A stretch of 64,000 bases of DNA from JABMMZ01 sp044341025 (GCA_044341025.1 JBIISM010000012.1:1-64000), one strand, 5' to 3'. Shown: positions 25,666-35,505, numbered from the stretch's first letter. The notes: generated by a model from the letters alone, not told the origin. A program made the numbers and translations.

Positions 25666-27150
25666 ATGCACAAGAAAGTAATCGTAATAGGTAGTGGTTT
25701 TGCTGGATTGAGCGCAGCATCAAATTTAGCGAAAGAGGGTTATGAGGTTACTGTTTTAGAAAAAAACGATCAAACGGGTGGCCGTGCCCGCATTTGGGGA
25801 AAAGACGGATTCACATTTGACATGGGTCCAAGTTGGTATTGGATGCCTGAAGTCTTTGAAGAATATTTCGCAAAGTTTGGCAAAAAAGTTAGCGACTATT
25901 ATGAGTTAAAAAGACTAGACCCAGCCTATAGAATATATTTTACTGGCAACCAAGAAATGGATGTGCCAGCCAACTTGGAAGAGCTTAAAGCATTGTTTGA
26001 AATAAGAGAGCCAGGAAGCGGGGTTCGTTTACAAAAATTCTTGGATGATGCCGGTTACAAATATGAAACGGCAATGGCCGATTATGTAACCCGTTTGTCG
26101 GATTCTGTGTTTGAATTCATTGAGCCAAAACTGATTATAAAATCTTTTCAACTCAGTTTATTTTCCAGTTTGAGAAGGGCCGTTCGCTTGCAATTTTCTG
26201 ATCCATTACTGGTGAGTTTACTCGAATTCCCTGTATTGTTTTTAGGCTCAACCCCAGCCAATACACCAGCCCTATACAGCATGATGAATTATGCTGACTT
26301 GGTAAAAGGAACTTGGTTTCCTAAGGGAGGCATGGTAATGATATCAAAAGCGTTTACGAAATTGGCTGAGGAACTAGGCGTAAAAATCTTAGTGAACCAC
26401 GAAGTAAATCACATAGAGGTGGTAAATGGAAAAGCGACTGCTGTGCACACAAACAATGGTGTATTTCATGCCGATATCGTGGTATCAGGAGCCGATTACA
26501 ACCACACAGAACAAAAACTTTTACATAAAAAAGACAGAGTATATTCAGAACAATATTGGGAAACACGAACCATGTCGCCAAGTTCTTTGCTTTATTATGT
26601 AGGTTTAAATAAAAAAGTAAAAAACGTTTTACACCACAATCTGTTTTTTGACGAAGACTTTGAGCAACATGCCATCGAAATTTACGACCAACCCAAGTGG
26701 CCTACTAAGCCTCTGTTTTATTTATCAGCTGCAAGTAAAACGGATGCAGATTGTGCACCAGAGGGTTGCGAAAATTTGTTTTTCTTAATCCCATTGGCTC
26801 CAGGATTAGAAGACAATGAAGACTTGAGAGAAAAGTACTTTAACATGATGTTGGATCGATTAGAGGTAAAATGTGGTGAAAACATAAGAGACCATATTAC
26901 GGTGAAACGTTCGTATGCCATGAATGACTTTGAAGCCGATTACCATTCGTTTAAGGGCAATGCCTACGGATTGGCCAATACCTTGATGCAAACTGCGTTT
27001 TTAAAGCCAAAAATGCGCAGCAAAAAAGTGAAAAACTTATTCTATACAGGACAGTTAACGGTGCCAGGGCCAGGAGTTCCACCGGCCATAATCAGTGGTC
27101 AAATTATAGCCAAAGAAATTGTTAGGCAGACAAAAAAGAATCTCTTGTAA
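25666..27150 (+). CDS. crtI: Phytoene desaturase (CrtI family)
   Basis: FAD-dependent desaturase that converts phytoene towards lycopene. The 494-residue protein opens with the dinucleotide-binding motif VIGSGFAGLSAASNL and the conserved GGRARIWGKDGFTFDMGPS. The family's C-terminal signature is present as YTGQLTVPGPGVPPAIISG. It lies 1 base after crtZ and 38 bases before crtB. CrtI, CrtN and CrtD are close relatives; the pairing with crtB and crtZ supports phytoene as substrate. Confidence 0.93.
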   Translation: MHKKVIVIGSGFAGLSAASNLAKEGYEVTVLEKNDQTGGRARIWGKDGFTFDMGPSWYWMPEVFEEYFAKFGKKVSDYYELKRLDPAYRIYFTGNQEMDVPANLEELKALFEIREPGSGVRLQKFLDDAGYKYETAMADYVTRLSDSVFEFIEPKLIIKSFQLSLFSSLRRAVRLQFSDPLLVSLLEFPVLFLGSTPANTPALYSMMNYADLVKGTWFPKGGMVMISKAFTKLAEELGVKILVNHEVNHIEVVNGKATAVHTNNGVFHADIVVSGADYNHTEQKLLHKKDRVYSEQYWETRTMSPSSLLYYVGLNKKVKNVLHHNLFFDEDFEQHAIEIYDQPKWPTKPLFYLSAASKTDADCAPEGCENLFFLIPLAPGLEDNEDLREKYFNMMLDRLEVKCGENIRDHITVKRSYAMNDFEADYHSFKGNAYGLANTLMQTAFLKPKMRSKKVKNLFYTGQLTVPGPGVPPAIISGQIIAKEIVRQTKKNLL

Positions 27151-27188
27151 AACAAAAAAAGAATAAAATGGTTTATTATATCTGATCT

Positions 27189-28025
27189 ATGTTTGAATTA
27201 TTTGAAAAAGCTTCCGCCGTTTGCAGCAAAGCGACCACCAATATCTACAGCACATCCTTTTCTTTAGGTATTAGAATGATTGCTAAGGATTACCGTTGGG
27301 CGATCTATGGCATATATGGTTTTGTGCGTTTGGCAGATGAAATAGTTGATACATTCGAAAGAGACGACAAAGCAGAGTTGTTGGAAAAATTCAAAACAGA
27401 CACCTACGAAGCCATTGAAAAAGGCATCAGTTTAAATCCAATCTTACATACATTTCAAAAGGTTGCCAAGCAATACAACATTGGCAAAGATCTAATTGAA
27501 CCTTTCTTTGAAAGTATGGAAGCTGATTTACACAAAAAAGAATACAACAAACAATCTTATACTCAATACATTTATGGCAGTGCAGAAGTTGTAGGCCTAA
27601 TGTGTCTAAAAGTATTTTGCGATGGCAACGAAACTCAATGTGAAAGTTTGAAAGCGCCAGCCCGCGCTTTAGGAGCAGCATTTCAAAAAGTAAATTTTTT
27701 AAGAGACATAAAAAGCGATGTTGAAGACAGAGGCCGTATTTATTTCCCTACCTTAGACTTAAGACAATTTGATGAATTGGCAAAAGCTGAGATTATTAGA
27801 GATGTGCAGAAAGATTTCAATGAAGCCCACGAGGGCATTAAGCGCTTGCCTATGAGTTGCCGTTTTGGCGTTTACACCAGCTACAGATACTATTTAAGAT
27901 TGCTAGAGAAGATTGAACGTGTCAACGCCAAAGAAATATTAGAAAACAGAATTCGTGTAGCAAATGCTGAGAAAATGGCTTTGCTTGCTAAGTCATTTTT
28001 TAGATTTAAATTCAATGCGCTTTAG
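27189..28025 (+). CDS. crtB: Phytoene synthase (CrtB family)
   Basis: Condenses two geranylgeranyl diphosphates head-to-head to phytoene, the first step of the C40 carotenoid path. 278 aa, trans-isoprenyl fold. Both Mg-binding Asp motifs are present: DEIVD (about 51-55) and DIKSDVEDRGR (about 173-183), followed by YFP. It lies after crtI in the same transcript. The next small gene starts inside its last codons, so the two are coupled. A squalene synthase-like role is less likely given the neighbours. Confidence 0.94.
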   Translation: MFELFEKASAVCSKATTNIYSTSFSLGIRMIAKDYRWAIYGIYGFVRLADEIVDTFERDDKAELLEKFKTDTYEAIEKGISLNPILHTFQKVAKQYNIGKDLIEPFFESMEADLHKKEYNKQSYTQYIYGSAEVVGLMCLKVFCDGNETQCESLKAPARALGAAFQKVNFLRDIKSDVEDRGRIYFPTLDLRQFDELAKAEIIRDVQKDFNEAHEGIKRLPMSCRFGVYTSYRYYLRLLEKIERVNAKEILENRIRVANAEKMALLAKSFFRFKFNAL

Positions 28026-28494
28026 CCTACTTCTTTTCAGCTTATTTTTACTCAGCACAACAAGCGTCGAAGATTTAAATTCTGCGCGGGTTTATTTTCA
28101 AAGCGGGAGAGAAAACAAATCATCTGCTGAAAAATTATTAAAACTTACTCAAGGCAAAGAAAGTGCAATTCTAAAAGCATACAACGGAGGCGCTACAGCA
28201 ATATTGGCAAAGCATCAAAGCAATCCATTAAAAAAACTCGATTACTTGAAAAAAGGATTGCTTATCATTAACAGTGCTGTTTTGTTGGATGCAGCAGATA
28301 TAGAGATACGCTATGTAAGATTTGCGGTAGAAGAAAACATCCCGGGTTTTATTTCCTTTACCAGCCATATTGAATCGGACAAAAAAATGCTATTGAACAA
28401 TTTGAATTCAACACACAGCAATTACAAGATGATTAAATCATACTTATTAAATTCGTCGAAATTAAGCGAAACTGAAAAGAAGAAATTAAAGTAA
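28015..28494 (+). CDS. Hypothetical exported protein coupled to crtB
   Basis: Unrecognised 159-residue protein. From the ATG at MRFSLLLFSLFLLSTTS it has a clean signal peptide of about 18 residues; a longer in-frame start inside crtB would bury that signal. The mature part is helical and Lys/Ser-rich, with the stretch ESAILKAYNGGATAILAKHQ and conserved-looking DIEIRYVRFAVEENIPGF. The start overlaps crtB by 11 bases, indicating coupled translation. It ends directly against the convergent dnaB stop with no spacer. Its pairing with crtB may reflect chance operon structure rather than a carotenoid role. Confidence 0.7.
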   Translation: MRFSLLLFSLFLLSTTSVEDLNSARVYFQSGRENKSSAEKLLKLTQGKESAILKAYNGGATAILAKHQSNPLKKLDYLKKGLLIINSAVLLDAADIEIRYVRFAVEENIPGFISFTSHIESDKKMLLNNLNSTHSNYKMIKSYLLNSSKLSETEKKKLK

Positions 28495-30111
28495 CTATTC
28501 CCAAGGATGTTCGTCCTCGGTGATGTTCGCACCAGTATCAGAATTATTTAACCAATCAGCATCTCCTTGTTCAGGGTTTTCATTGTTTTGCAATTGATTT
28601 AATCCTAGTTTGTACATATCAACTTTAGACACGCTGTCTTCTGCTTCATTGGTGTTAATCTTACTTGAATAGGTTACGGTTTGAGGTCCGCTCTCCTCAG
28701 CGCCATTGTATGGGTTGTCGTCCCAATTTTCGAATTTCGCAAGGTGTGGGATGTAACGCACTTTGGCTTCACCTGTTGGACCATTTCTATGTTTAGCAAT
28801 GATAATTTCACCCATATTAAGTTCTGTTTCAAAGCCCGCATCATTTAACTTGTAATAATCAGGACGCCAGATAAATCCAACCATATCGGCGTCTTGCTCA
28901 ATACTACCCGATTCACGCAAATCACTTAACTGAGGTTTCTTGTCTCCTCCACGTTTTTCAACGTCACGGCTCAACTGTGCAAGGGCGATAATTGGAATAT
29001 TAAGCTCTTTTGCTAGACCTTTAAGTGAGCGTGAAATGTAACCAATTTCTTGTTCACGGTTTCCGTTTTTATTGTTAGAATCCTCTCCGCGCATCAACTG
29101 AAGATAGTCAATTACAATTAACTCAATATTGTGTTTACTGTGCAACCTTCTGCATTTTGCTTTTAATTCAAAAACAGGAAGCGAAGGGGTATCGTCAATA
29201 AAAATTTTGGCTTTTGAAAGTTTTTGAATTTTGGAGTGCAATTGCGCCCATTCATGTTCTTCCAATTGCCCTTTCTTTAATTTTTCGGAAGACAATCCAC
29301 TTTCGGAAGCAATGAGCCTAGTTACCAATTGGGTAGCGCTCATCTCCAAAGAGAAAATAGCAACAGGCTTTTGGAAATCAACAGCGGCATTGCGCAACAT
29401 GGTAAGCGCCAAAGCCGTTTTACCCATACCTGGTCTAGCGGCTAAAATAACCAAATCCGATTTTTGCCATCCCGCAGTGATGTGGTCTAGGGTTTTAATT
29501 CCACTCGGCACACCCGTTAGACCGTCTTTTTTAGCAACGTTTGCTTCAATTAATCCTATGGCTTCATTAATAATGTTCGAAATTTCTTTGTAAGAACGTT
29601 TCATTCCATCATTCTTTACTTCGTACAAATCCTTCTCAGTGGCATCTAAAAGTTTAAATGCATCAGAGGAATCGTCGTAAGCCTCGGTGATGGTTTGTCC
29701 AGAAATACGAATAAGTTCACGTTGAATAAATTTCTGAATAACAATGTGCGCATGGTATTGCAAATTGGCTGCTGATGAAACTTTACTGGTTAATTTGGCT
29801 ATGAAATATGGCCCACCAACAACATCTAGGAAACCTTTAACTTTTAATTTTTCGGTAACAGTTAGAATGTCGACCGGTTGGTTTTCATTATAAAGATCCA
29901 GCATACATTCGTAAACGTGTTGGTGGTTGTCTACATAAAAATGTTTTGCTTGCAAAGTTTCCATTGCATCTTTCAAAGCTTCCTTTTCAAGCATCACAGC
30001 GCCAAGAATGGCTTCTTCAAATTCTACAGCCTGAGGAGGCATTTTTCCACCCGCGTCTAAAGAGGTAATATCTGGTCTTCTATTCTTTCTTAGGCCGGGT
30101 CTTTCTAACAT
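28495..30111 (-). CDS. dnaB: Replicative DNA helicase DnaB
   Basis: Hexameric 5'-3' helicase that unwinds DNA at the replication fork. At 538 aa it is longer than the E. coli protein (471) because of N- and C-terminal tails. The N-terminal domain (about 20-125) begins MPPQAVEFEEAILGAVML. The RecA-like domain has Walker A ARPGMGKTALAL, Walker B ELIVIDYLQLM, SRDVEKRGGDKKPQLSDLRE and the arginine finger region. The tail after about residue 460 is acidic and ends DEHPWE. The start ATG is preceded by TAGTTTCGCA on the minus strand. No intein is visible. Confidence 0.97.
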   Translation of the reverse strand: MLERPGLRKNRRPDITSLDAGGKMPPQAVEFEEAILGAVMLEKEALKDAMETLQAKHFYVDNHQHVYECMLDLYNENQPVDILTVTEKLKVKGFLDVVGGPYFIAKLTSKVSSAANLQYHAHIVIQKFIQRELIRISGQTITEAYDDSSDAFKLLDATEKDLYEVKNDGMKRSYKEISNIINEAIGLIEANVAKKDGLTGVPSGIKTLDHITAGWQKSDLVILAARPGMGKTALALTMLRNAAVDFQKPVAIFSLEMSATQLVTRLIASESGLSSEKLKKGQLEEHEWAQLHSKIQKLSKAKIFIDDTPSLPVFELKAKCRRLHSKHNIELIVIDYLQLMRGEDSNNKNGNREQEIGYISRSLKGLAKELNIPIIALAQLSRDVEKRGGDKKPQLSDLRESGSIEQDADMVGFIWRPDYYKLNDAGFETELNMGEIIIAKHRNGPTGEAKVRYIPHLAKFENWDDNPYNGAEESGPQTVTYSSKINTNEAEDSVSKVDMYKLGLNQLQNNENPEQGDADWLNNSDTGANITEDEHPWE

Positions 30112-30113
30112 GA

Positions 30114-30123
30114 TGCGAAACTA
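30114..30123 (-). promoter_or_regulatory. -7-like element of dnaB (TAGTTTCG variant)
   Basis: TAGTTTCGCA lies 2 bases before the dnaB start on the minus strand. The same TARTTTCGCA motif precedes sod and lpd. It resembles TAnnTTTG with C at the seventh position. The position so close to the ATG would imply a leaderless transcript. The rest of the 286-base gap to clpC shows only the clpC promoter. Confidence 0.3.
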
Positions 30124-30374
30124 ATTTCTTTAATGAGATTCTGCAATTTAGTTTATACATTTGAAATGTGAACACAATGTTAATATTATATAGAAAAATA
30201 CAAGCCAACGAAAAAGCAGAAGGGAAAATAAATTACATTTGCCATGATGACCATTAAAGCGACGAATTGTCACAAAAGCGGTTCAAATAAATTATGGCAT
30301 CAAAATGGATATTCACTATCATAATAACAGCATACTAAACGTAAAGCAATCAATTACAAACAATATTTTTTTCA

Positions 30375-30382
30375 TAACTTTG
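30375..30382 (+). promoter_or_regulatory. -7 promoter element of clpC
   Basis: TAACTTTG, 15 bases before the clpC start. No CtsR- or HrcA-like operator is apparent around it. Confidence 0.5.
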
Positions 30383-30397
30383 TTTATATATCATTAA

Positions 30398-32926
30398 ATG
30401 GAAGCAAAATTTTCACCCAGAGTAAAAGAAGTCATTCAATTTAGCCGCGAAGAAGCGATTAGATTAGGCCATGATTATATAGGAACTGAGCACCTTTTGC
30501 TTGGCATCATTCGCGAGGGTGAGGGCACTGCCTTAACTACCCTCAAAGCCTTAGAAATTGATGTGATTAGATTAAAGAAAACGATTGAGGACACCATTAA
30601 AGGCACAGCGACTGGTGTGAGCAATTTAGGCAATATCCCATTGACCAAGCAAGCAGAAAAAGCTTTAAAAATAACCTATTTAGAAGCTAAAATATTCAAA
30701 ACTGAAACCATAGGCACGGAGCATCTTTTACTTTCAATTTTAAGAGACGAAGACAATATTGCCTCACAAGTTCTGTCTCAATACGGCATCAACTACGATT
30801 TTTTCAAACAAACGCTTATGGATGGCGGTTCATCAATAAAACCGAAAAACAATCCTATGAATGCTTTCGAAGATGAAAACAACGACAGCAACGAAGACAA
30901 AAAGATTGAAGAATTAAAAAAGAAAAACCCTAAATCGACCACCCCCGTGTTGGACAATTTTGGCCGTGATTTGACCAAACTTGGAGAGGACGGTAAATTA
31001 GATCCCATTGTCGGCCGCGAAAAAGAAATCGAACGCGTTTCTCAAATCTTATCGCGAAGAAAGAAAAACAATCCGATATTAATTGGTGAACCAGGTGTTG
31101 GAAAAACCGCAATTGCAGAAGGCCTAGCCCTTCGGATTATTCAAAGAAAAGTTTCAAGGGTATTGTTTAACAAACGCGTGGTAACACTCGACCTTGCATC
31201 CTTGGTTGCAGGAACAAAATACCGTGGCCAGTTTGAAGAACGTATGAAAGCCATTATGACGGAATTGGAAAAAGCCAATGATGTTATTTTGTTTATAGAT
31301 GAAATCCACACCATTGTAGGAGCAGGCGGCGCAAGTGGCAGTTTAGATGCCAGCAATATGTTTAAACCAGCTTTAGCCCGCGGAGAAGTGCAATGCATAG
31401 GTGCAACAACACTTGATGAATACAGACAGTATATTGAAAAAGATGGTGCATTAGAGAGACGTTTTCAAATGGTTATGATTGAGCCTGCTTCTCCAGAAGA
31501 GTCAATTGAAATTTTGCAAAACATTAAAGAAAAATACGAAGACCACCATCATGTAACCTACACAGCAGAAGCAATTATCGCTTGTGTTAAATTAAGCAAC
31601 CGTTATATCACCGATCGAAACCTTCCAGACAAGGCTATAGATGTGCTGGATGAAGTTGGTGCCCGTGTCCACATCACCAACATCAATGTCCCAGAAGAAA
31701 TCGTAGATCTTGAAGGACAAATTGAAGCCATTAAATTGGAAAAAATATCGGTAGTGAAGAGTCAAAACTACGAAGAGGCTGCGCGCTTGAGAGACAAAGA
31801 AAAGAACTTGATTAAAATGTTGGATGCGGCGAAATTGAAGTGGGAAGAAGAAACCGGCAACAACCGTTTTGTGGTGAATGAAGAGAATGTGGCGGAGGTT
31901 GTAGCTATGATGACAGGCATACCAGTAAAGCGCATCGGTCAGAACGAAGGCAAAAAGCTTTTGACCATGGAAGCAGACATTAAAAAACGTGTCATTGGGC
32001 AAGACAAAGCAATAGGAAAACTATCAAAAGCCATACAACGCACAAGAGCGGGTTTAAAAGACCCAAACAAACCAATTGGTTCATTTATATTTTTAGGCCC
32101 AACAGGGGTTGGTAAAACCGAATTGGCAAAAGCGTTAAGTGAATACATGTTCGACAACAACGATGCGCTGATACGCATAGACATGAGTGAGTTTATGGAA
32201 AAATTTGCAGTTAGCCGCTTGGTTGGAGCGCCTCCAGGTTATGTCGGATACGAAGAAGGCGGATTGTTAACTGAAAAAGTAAGACGCAAACCTTATGCGG
32301 TTGTATTATTTGACGAGGTAGAAAAAGCCCATCCTGATGTTTTCAATATCATGTTGCAAATTTTGGATGAAGGCCATATAACCGATAGCTTAGGCAGAAA
32401 AGTAGACTTTAGAAACACGGTAATCATTATGACCTCTAATATCGGCTCTCGTCAATTGAAAGATTTCGGAACAGGAATTGGTTTTGCAACCAACAATAAA
32501 ATCAACAACCAAGAAGCAGAAAGCAAGCAGGTTATTGAAACTGCATTAAAGAAATTCTTTTCTCCTGAATTCTTAAACCGTATTGACGATGTGATCGTGT
32601 TTAACAGTTTGGAAAAACCAGATATCATCAAAATTTTGGACATCCAAATTGCCACCATGTTAAAACGCATCGTTGATCTTGGCTATAATGTACAATTGAG
32701 CGATGAAGCCAAAGGTTTTATAGCAGATAAAGGGTTTGACATCAAGTTTGGCGCTAGACCTTTGCAAAGGGCTATGCAAAAATATTTAGAAGATCCATTG
32801 GCTGAAGAAATATTGAAAGGTGAAATTGTTGAAGGCAGCATGGTTTATGTTGATTACGACAAAGAAAACGACAAGCTAAAAGTTCAAACAGGGAGCAATA
32901 AAAAACCCAAAAAGATTAAAGGTTAA
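30398..32926 (+). CDS. clpC: AAA+ protease chaperone ClpC
   Basis: Hsp100 unfoldase that feeds proteins to ClpP. 842 aa, canonical order: a double Clp N-domain (about 1-150, FSPRVKEVIQFSREEAIRLG), AAA-1 with GEPGVGKTAIAEGLA, a middle UVR-type segment (NYEEAARLRDKEKNL near 450) that marks ClpC rather than ClpB or ClpA, and AAA-2 with GPTGVGKTELAKAL, then a C-terminal D2 domain. clpP is not nearby. It has its own promoter element and runs into a TPR-like gene after 5 bases. Confidence 0.97.
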   Translation: MEAKFSPRVKEVIQFSREEAIRLGHDYIGTEHLLLGIIREGEGTALTTLKALEIDVIRLKKTIEDTIKGTATGVSNLGNIPLTKQAEKALKITYLEAKIFKTETIGTEHLLLSILRDEDNIASQVLSQYGINYDFFKQTLMDGGSSIKPKNNPMNAFEDENNDSNEDKKIEELKKKNPKSTTPVLDNFGRDLTKLGEDGKLDPIVGREKEIERVSQILSRRKKNNPILIGEPGVGKTAIAEGLALRIIQRKVSRVLFNKRVVTLDLASLVAGTKYRGQFEERMKAIMTELEKANDVILFIDEIHTIVGAGGASGSLDASNMFKPALARGEVQCIGATTLDEYRQYIEKDGALERRFQMVMIEPASPEESIEILQNIKEKYEDHHHVTYTAEAIIACVKLSNRYITDRNLPDKAIDVLDEVGARVHITNINVPEEIVDLEGQIEAIKLEKISVVKSQNYEEAARLRDKEKNLIKMLDAAKLKWEEETGNNRFVVNEENVAEVVAMMTGIPVKRIGQNEGKKLLTMEADIKKRVIGQDKAIGKLSKAIQRTRAGLKDPNKPIGSFIFLGPTGVGKTELAKALSEYMFDNNDALIRIDMSEFMEKFAVSRLVGAPPGYVGYEEGGLLTEKVRRKPYAVVLFDEVEKAHPDVFNIMLQILDEGHITDSLGRKVDFRNTVIIMTSNIGSRQLKDFGTGIGFATNNKINNQEAESKQVIETALKKFFSPEFLNRIDDVIVFNSLEKPDIIKILDIQIATMLKRIVDLGYNVQLSDEAKGFIADKGFDIKFGARPLQRAMQKYLEDPLAEEILKGEIVEGSMVYVDYDKENDKLKVQTGSNKKPKKIKG

Positions 32927-32931
32927 TAGCA

Positions 32932-33846
32932 TTGATTAGCGCATTAAAAAAACATTTCATAACTGTTCTATTTGCAATACTAATATGCAACACCGAGAGC
33001 TATGCTCAGGCGGCAAAGGAACCTGATGCGAAAATTTTAAAGGCCTTCGAAGCCTTAGACAAAATTAGCAGTTATGGTGACTATGCAGAATTTGATAGTT
33101 TGTACAAGGAGCAAATTGAGCAAGGTTTGCAGGTTTGTCGAAACTTTCTGCTCCGTCCACACGACAGCATAACTAAGTCTATCTTATTATACCATAAAGG
33201 CCGCTTGGAGTTTGTGAAAAAAAAACATGAGGTAGCTAAGACCGATTTAGAAAAATCTTTGGAATACGACATTTCAAATTACCTAGCACTTGAGCGCTTA
33301 TGCGTTTTATCTTGGAGCCATCTAAAAGGCTATTCAAAGCGTAGGATCTTTATTAACTCCAGTTTGCATGCTTGGACGCAGAAAAGCAAAATAGACAGCA
33401 GCAATGCATTTAATTGGTATTATTTGGCTCTGACCTACAATTTGGACATGCAGTATTCAAATGCCAATGTTAAAGGCTCCGTGTTATTTTGTCTTGATAA
33501 GTGTATAAAATTAGATTCGAACGTCGGTACTTACTATTTTGAATATGCGCAATTGGCTGATAATAAAACCAGAATTTGGTATTTACAAAAGGCCTTACAA
33601 AAAGAAGAAAATTGGTTGTACCGTTCGCATCTTGCAGCCTGGTATTCAGAAAATAAAATGGATGAACCTTTATTAGAATTCGTTAACCAAAGCATCAACT
33701 TATACGAAGCCCAATATCCAAACTATTATTTCTTTTTGGCCAATTTATACCAAGCAAAAGGAGAGATACACAAGCGTCAAAACAATTTAGCGCTTTACAA
33801 CATGTGTTTGGATAGAATGAAGTATTACAACAACCTGAACCAGTAG
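32932..33846 (+). CDS. Exported TPR-like helical-repeat protein
   Basis: 304-residue protein with a signal peptide (about 1-26, ending SYAQ). The remainder is helical-repeat in character, with aromatic and small-residue spacing like tetratricopeptide repeats: ILLYHKGRLEFVKKKHEVAK, FNWYYLALTYNLDMQYSNAN, YYFEYAQLADNKTRIWYLQK and YYFFLANLYQAKGEIHKRQN. No ATG precedes the signal peptide, so TTG is the likely start. It follows clpC by 5 bases and ends 1 base before a convergent gene. A link to ClpC is possible only through cotranscription, since it is exported. Confidence 0.7.
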   Translation: MISALKKHFITVLFAILICNTESYAQAAKEPDAKILKAFEALDKISSYGDYAEFDSLYKEQIEQGLQVCRNFLLRPHDSITKSILLYHKGRLEFVKKKHEVAKTDLEKSLEYDISNYLALERLCVLSWSHLKGYSKRRIFINSSLHAWTQKSKIDSSNAFNWYYLALTYNLDMQYSNANVKGSVLFCLDKCIKLDSNVGTYYFEYAQLADNKTRIWYLQKALQKEENWLYRSHLAAWYSENKMDEPLLEFVNQSINLYEAQYPNYYFFLANLYQAKGEIHKRQNNLALYNMCLDRMKYYNNLNQ

Positions 33847-33847
33847 T

Positions 33848-34648
33848 TTATTGGCCTTGAGAATAGGCAATGGAAAATAAAACCAATAAGACTAAAACTA
33901 TTACAACGCCAAGAATTGATTCGAGCAATTTTGATTTCTTCCCTTTTTTAACGTCAGCAACCTCATCTGTACTCTCAGGTTGTTCAATTACGGGTTTTGC
34001 AACAGAATTAACAGCAAAAGTCGTTTGAGGATTTTGATCCCTAAGCTTCTCAGCAGAATCTTTTGCACCCAATGATTGAGCGCTTTTAGGTGAGACAGTT
34101 GCTGTATCGATCTGCGCCGCTTTTTTCCTATGCGCTCTGACGATTAATCGGATCAGAGAATAAAGTCCCCATAGTATGGCTATGGCGATAACAAAGCCCA
34201 ACAAAAAAACATAGGCCAACAATTCATTTGCATTATCAGGAAAAAAATCATAGTTGTTTGAACGGTATGGGCTGCGAACCCTACTTTTTTTCTTTTTGGA
34301 TTTTTGTGTGGTCTTACCGCTGTCAATTTGAGTTTTTAGATACCCCTGCGGGGCAATGGTACTTGGACTAAGGGCAATGACATAGGCATTGCTAAGGTCT
34401 GCTGTAAAACTTGAATGGCTATAAAATGTATTTGTAAAAGCGGAATCTAGCAAAACCGCTTGCGAAGACTTACTGGCTTGCCGGGCTGATATTTTTGAGT
34501 TTTTAGTGGCTTGTTTTGTATGGCATTCTTCACCCCTATTCAATCCTAAATTCCAACCGCTGCTGTAGCGGCATTTACTTACCATGCAGGAAGGCAAACT
34601 GGCAAGCAGAATTGTACAGAATAAAAAGATTTTAAATTGAGTGTTCAT
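33848..34648 (-). CDS. Lipoprotein with two C-terminal membrane segments
   Basis: 266 aa. A signal peptide ends in LASLPSC (Cys21), followed by KCRYSSGWNLGL, which resembles a recurrent Bacteroidota lipoprotein start (Cys, a few residues, KRxYxxGxx). A hydrophilic Ser/Lys-rich stretch with KSKKKKSR lies in the middle. Two hydrophobic segments follow, about 145-170 (LLAYVFLLGFVIAIAILWGL) and 247-263 (SILGVVIVLVLLVLFSIAY). The combination of an apparent lipid anchor with later membrane spans is unusual and makes topology uncertain. Function unknown. Confidence 0.7.
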   Translation of the reverse strand: MNTQFKIFLFCTILLASLPSCMVSKCRYSSGWNLGLNRGEECHTKQATKNSKISARQASKSSQAVLLDSAFTNTFYSHSSFTADLSNAYVIALSPSTIAPQGYLKTQIDSGKTTQKSKKKKSRVRSPYRSNNYDFFPDNANELLAYVFLLGFVIAIAILWGLYSLIRLIVRAHRKKAAQIDTATVSPKSAQSLGAKDSAEKLRDQNPQTTFAVNSVAKPVIEQPESTDEVADVKKGKKSKLLESILGVVIVLVLLVLFSIAYSQGQ

Positions 34649-34742
34649 TTTTTACTTCTTTGATTGGTACAAATCAAAGACATATGCATCAAGAAAATTT
34701 ATTAATTACCACAACACACTACCGAAAAACATGTTTAAACAC

Positions 34743-34773
34743 AAAAAAGCAAGAACTTTTCAGCTCTTGCTTT
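34743..34773 (-). terminator. Intrinsic terminator of the cytochrome-like gene
   Basis: Stem AAAGCAAGA / TCTTGCTTT with a 10-base loop. On the minus strand six T follow the stem. It lies 87 bases past the stop of the cytochrome-like gene. Confidence 0.65.
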
Positions 34774-34860
34774 AAAATATTGTATTTTTATACTTTAATT
34801 TAATATTTTATTGCAAAAAACAATAAAATAATTTTAAAAATAACTACTTATTGAAAAACT

Positions 34861-35505
34861 TTAGTTGTTTGGGTGACCGGCATTAATCCATTTTGTGACG
34901 GCTATAATATCGCAATCTGATATTGGAGAAGTACCCTGAGGCATGGCAGAATAACCGGATTGCTGTTTGATAGAACCCAATAAGCGTGTATTTGTAACCG
35001 CTTTTACAACCCCATTGTAATTACTCAAATCGTATTGCCCACCAGAATAGTTTGCAGAGTGGCAGCCAACACACCATTTGTCCATTAATGGCTGAATGCG
35101 GGCTGCGTATGTAAAAGTCGAATCGCAGGTGTTGCAATTGGCCGTATTTTCGGCACCCGCTTTTATCCAAGCCTTTATGGTGCTTTTTTCCAATTGGGTT
35201 AATTGAACTGAATTAGATGGTGGCATGGATCCAGAATTTATTTCTGTGTAACATTCGCTAGACATTGGTTTTCCTGCCTTCACACCCTTCATAATGCCAT
35301 TGTAATTTGTCAAATCTAAGTCCTCCTCCTTATCAATTGCATTGTGGCAACCAGATTGAGAACACTTGCTCACGAAAATTGGAAGCACATCTTCCTGAAA
35401 GCAATAGCTCGGAACCGGAGTGTCGTATGTACAAGATTGGTAAACCAAAGGTGTAAGAGCCAATAGCAATACGATGGCGACGCGGGCAAAACGAAATTTA
35501 AACAT
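34861..35505 (-). CDS. Putative dihaem cytochrome c-like lipoprotein
   Basis: 214 aa, signal peptide with lipobox-like VYQSC (Cys25). Two similar haem-binding repeats follow. The first has CSQSGCH (about 48-54), a CX4CH spacing; the second has CVGCH, the normal CxxCH. Each repeat carries LSNYNG or LTNYNG and a likely Met ligand (GSMPPS and SAMPQG), and ends in a helix with IKAWIKAGA or TKWINAGH. An extra CNTC precedes the second repeat. This matches the cytochrome-like domains of exported Bacteroidota and Planctomycete proteins. Probable electron carrier facing the periplasm. Haem attachment at the CX4CH site is unproven. Confidence 0.8.
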   Translation of the reverse strand: MFKFRFARVAIVLLLALTPLVYQSCTYDTPVPSYCFQEDVLPIFVSKCSQSGCHNAIDKEEDLDLTNYNGIMKGVKAGKPMSSECYTEINSGSMPPSNSVQLTQLEKSTIKAWIKAGAENTANCNTCDSTFTYAARIQPLMDKWCVGCHSANYSGGQYDLSNYNGVVKAVTNTRLLGSIKQQSGYSAMPQGTSPISDCDIIAVTKWINAGHPNN

